From assembly GCA_007124075.1 (NCBI GenBank), contig SLFV01000028.1:1-7868 (forward strand): a stretch of DNA of 7,868 nt, in the 5' to 3' direction. This stretch comes from Roseimaritima sp. (lineage in GTDB: Bacteria > Planctomycetota > Planctomycetia > Pirellulales > Pirellulaceae). Both the position numbers and the translations under genes were made by a program. Under the pieces are notes generated by a model. That model did not search any database. It worked only from the letters and a program-made list of their open reading frames with translations, and was not told the DNA's origin. Of the stretch, positions 6,016 through 7,868 are shown piece by piece. Numbering within the stretch: the first letter of the stretch is position 1; each line of letters starts with the position of its first letter.

Positions 6016-6962
6016 ATTGGGTCGCTGATGGGACGATACCGCCGCCTGCGACGGCCGACCAGCCAGCCATGCCGAAATCCCACCAGCATGCTGATTCCCA
6101 TCAGTCCGGCTGCGGAAACGACGATCACGGGTCCGGTTGGTAATTTAGCGTATGTCGCGCTGGCGATTCCACCCAGCAACGCTGCCAGCGCGCCAAGCAT
6201 GCCAGCTATCAACGTCATCACCCGGACATGATCGGTCCAAAATCGAGCCGCAGTCGGCGGAATCACCAACAGGGCCACTACCAGCAGCAAGCCGACCGCT
6301 TGCATGCCCGCGACGCAAACCAATAGGACCGCCGTGAACATCAACAAATCGATCAACAATCGCGAAAACCCCATCACCTGACAGGCGGCTTCATCGAAGC
6401 ACAGCAAGGTCCACTGCTTCATCAGGCAAAAGCAGCTCGCAGTGACAATGCCCGCTGTGGCTGTCATCCAGTAGGCTTCCTGGGGGCGAATGGTCGCCGC
6501 TTGACCAAAAATAAAATCTCGAATGCCCCCTTGCGAACCGCTGGGAACCTGCTGGATGATCGACAACAGCACGACGCCAAGTGCAAAAAAAGTGCTCAGC
6601 ACGATCGCCAGGATTGCGTCCTCCGGCAGGTTGCTGAACCTCCGCAACGTGGCCATCGACACCATTCCCACCGCACTGGCTACCATGCCACCGGCAAGCA
6701 AGGCAGGCAGGCTTTTGTTGGATTCGGGATACAATCCAGACCAAATCAAAAAAGCGATCGCAACCCCAGGCAGGGCAGCATGCCCGATTACATCCCCAGC
6801 CAATGCGCGGCGGCGGAGCACCAAATAGGTCCCGGCTACGCCAGCAGCGAATCCAAAAGCTGACACCCCCAACAACGCAACACGGGTGTTGGGCATCAGC
6901 CAACCGATCTGGTTTGACGGGTCGGCTATGTCCGTCGTGAACAAAGCCAGGGCACCGGCCAT
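6003..6962 (-). CDS. Metal ABC transporter permease, ABC-3 family (ZnuB/MntB-like)
   Basis: A 319-residue integral membrane permease of the family that imports Mn(II), Zn(II) or Fe(II) with a cluster A-I binding protein and an ATPase. About eight or nine hydrophobic segments are visible between residues 25 and 296. Signatures: LVLRRRALAGDVIGHAALPG (47-66), which corresponds to the SHAxLPG motif; FDEAACQVMGFS (189-200), the region expected to contact the ATPase; and GLLLVVALLVIPPTAAR (224-240). The C-terminus (303-319) is a short arginine-rich tail whose last codons lie in a dispersed repeat. The start ATG has a good Shine-Dalgarno (GGGGGA, about 7 bases upstream). fusA ends 80 bases upstream and no ATPase or binding-protein gene lies beside it, though these normally share an operon. 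Metal specificity cannot be read from the permease alone. Confidence 0.93.
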   Translation of the reverse strand: MAGALALFTTDIADPSNQIGWLMPNTRVALLGVSAFGFAAGVAGTYLVLRRRALAGDVIGHAALPGVAIAFLIWSGLYPESNKSLPALLAGGMVASAVGMVSMATLRRFSNLPEDAILAIVLSTFFALGVVLLSIIQQVPSGSQGGIRDFIFGQAATIRPQEAYWMTATAGIVTASCFCLMKQWTLLCFDEAACQVMGFSRLLIDLLMFTAVLLVCVAGMQAVGLLLVVALLVIPPTAARFWTDHVRVMTLIAGMLGALAALLGGIASATYAKLPTGPVIVVSAAGLMGISMLVGFRHGWLVGRRRRRYRPISDPMVQK

Positions 6963-6982
6963 GATTCATTCCCCCGAGAGAT

Positions 6983-6996
6983 CTCGCATTTGCGAG
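6983..6996 (-). other. Small hairpin between fusA and the permease gene
   Basis: CTCGC-ATTT-GCGAG forms a perfect 5-bp stem with a 4-base loop, directly followed on the - strand by a second short inverted repeat (CGAGA / TCTCG, 6975-6986) and then the permease Shine-Dalgarno. Without a T-run it is more likely an mRNA processing or attenuation structure than a strong terminator. Confidence 0.3.
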
Positions 6997-7042
6997 TTGA
7001 ACCTGCCTTTGCCGCGCGGTCCATCTCCAGTTTCCGTCCCGC

Positions 7043-7868
7043 CTACTGCTTCTTGCGGGCCTCGACGACTTTTTCTTGAATGTTAGCCGGCATTCGCGCG
7101 TACTTCAGCAGTTCCATCGTGAAGGTCCCCTGCCCCTGTGTCATGCTGCGGAGGTCGGTTGCATAGCCGAAGGTTTCCGCCAACGGGAGTTCACATTGGA
7201 TCACGCTGTTGTCTCCCTGCTGGTCGGTACTGGTAATCAGCCCGCGTCGCGAAATCACATCGCCGACAACGGTCCCCTGAAAGTGTTCCGGGCACTCAAT
7301 CTCCACATTCATGATCGGTTCCAGTAATACTGGCGAGGCTTTCTTGAAGTGCTCGCGGAAGCACTCCTGCGCACACGTGTAGAACGATTTTTCCGAACTA
7401 TCGACGTCGTGGTAACTGCCGTCGTCCAGCTCAATCCGAGTACCCACTACGGGGTACTCCGCCACCGGACCTTTGGTCAATGAATCGCGAAAGCCTTTTT
7501 CGACTGCCGGAATGTATTGCTTGGGGATCCGGCCTCCAACTACCTTGTCCTGGAATTCAAAGCTATCCTCACTATCGGATTCAATCGGCAACAGCTTGTC
7601 AACAATGTGCCCATACTGACCCGAACCACCCGTTTGTTTTTTGAACTTGTGGTTGAAATCAATCGGTACAGTGGGAGCCTCACGGTAACTGACCTTCGGT
7701 GCGCCCACTTCGACGTCGACCTTGTATTCACGCCGCATCCGTTCAACGTAAACCTCCAGGTGTAATTCCCCCATGCCACTGATCAGGATTTCGTTGGTCT
7801 CTTCATCGGTGAAAACACGGAACGTTGGATCCTCTTTACGAAATCGCTGCAATGCCTTGCTCATCTTG
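7043..7868 (-). CDS. fusA: Elongation factor G, C-terminal part (5' end beyond the window)
   Basis: The last 274 or so residues of EF-G, the GTPase that moves tRNAs and mRNA through the ribosome. The frame stays open to the window edge (a lysine codon precedes the first ATG at 7864), and full-length EF-G is near 700 residues, so the ATG is internal. Numbering from that methionine: the end of domain III is seen in SGMGELHLEVYVERMRREY (29-47); domain IV in KQTGGSGQYGHIV (76-88) and its tip loop DDGSYHDVDSSE (147-158), where H152 corresponds to the conserved decoding-site histidine (H583 in E. coli); domain V in EPIMNVEIECPE (182-193), GDVISRRG (201-208) and LRSMTQGQGTFTM (238-250). No truncation or missing key residue is seen in this part. 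The G domain is outside the window, so whether this is the main EF-G or a paralogue such as EF-G2 is undecided. The permease follows 80 bases downstream; no rpsL, rpsG or tuf gene lies beside its 3' end. Confidence 0.96.
   Translation of the reverse strand, partial: KMSKALQRFRKEDPTFRVFTDEETNEILISGMGELHLEVYVERMRREYKVDVEVGAPKVSYREAPTVPIDFNHKFKKQTGGSGQYGHIVDKLLPIESDSEDSFEFQDKVVGGRIPKQYIPAVEKGFRDSLTKGPVAEYPVVGTRIELDDGSYHDVDSSEKSFYTCAQECFREHFKKASPVLLEPIMNVEIECPEHFQGTVVGDVISRRGLITSTDQQGDNSVIQCELPLAETFGYATDLRSMTQGQGTFTMELLKYARMPANIQEKVVEARKKQ

Noticed and set aside
6391..6969. 192-codon frame on the same strand as the permease, starting 7 bases before it
   Set aside because: Its product is a frame-shifted reading of the permease, rich in C, G, H and W and without membrane segments; the permease frame is clearly the coding one.
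7043..7864. ATG at 7864 as the true start of a short EF-G-like protein
   Set aside because: The frame is open to the window edge and the sequence begins in the middle of domain III, so the gene is cut by the window, not truncated.

Overview
The window looks like chromosomal DNA from a planctomycete, probably of the Pirellulaceae (Rhodopirellula-like). The evidence is a secreted protein joining terpene-cyclase-like repeats to DUF4159 domains, a MoxR ATPase, a membrane-anchored leucine-rich-repeat protein with an N-terminal low-complexity tail, an elongation factor G lying outside a str operon, weak Shine-Dalgarno sequences, and moderately GC-rich codon use. This assignment is by gene content only; there is no rRNA or other phylogenetic marker apart from the partial EF-G.

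Layout from left to right: (1) a leader with nested inverted repeats (1-158), then a cation diffusion facilitator on the + strand (159-1064) whose metal-site residues (N-D in TM2, D-D in TM5) resemble manganese exporters; (2) convergent to it, a 778-residue secreted protein with a toroid-like N-terminal half and two tandem DUF4159 modules (1088-3424, - strand); (3) a 399-base divergent intergenic region with an A/T palindrome and one copy of a dispersed repeat; (4) a MoxR AAA+ ATPase (3824-4861, + strand) with no DUF58/VWA partner beside it; (5) a 73-bp imperfect palindrome between convergent genes; (6) three genes on the - strand, transcribed right to left: the 3' part of fusA (to 7043), a solitary ABC-3 family Mn/Zn-type permease (6962-6003), and a membrane-anchored LRR protein ending in a histidine-rich tail (5862-4975). 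A second copy of the dispersed repeat lies between the last two and supplies the permease stop codon.

Functionally there are three themes: divalent-metal handling (exporter, importer permease, His-tailed LRR protein), cell-envelope or secreted-protein functions typical of planctomycetes (DUF4159 protein and MoxR, divergently arranged), and translation (EF-G). No phage, CRISPR, tRNA, rRNA or transposase gene is visible. The most unusual points are the His-rich tail on an LRR protein next to a metal permease, the orphan permease behind fusA, the tandem DUF4159 duplication, and two families of palindromic intergenic repeats.
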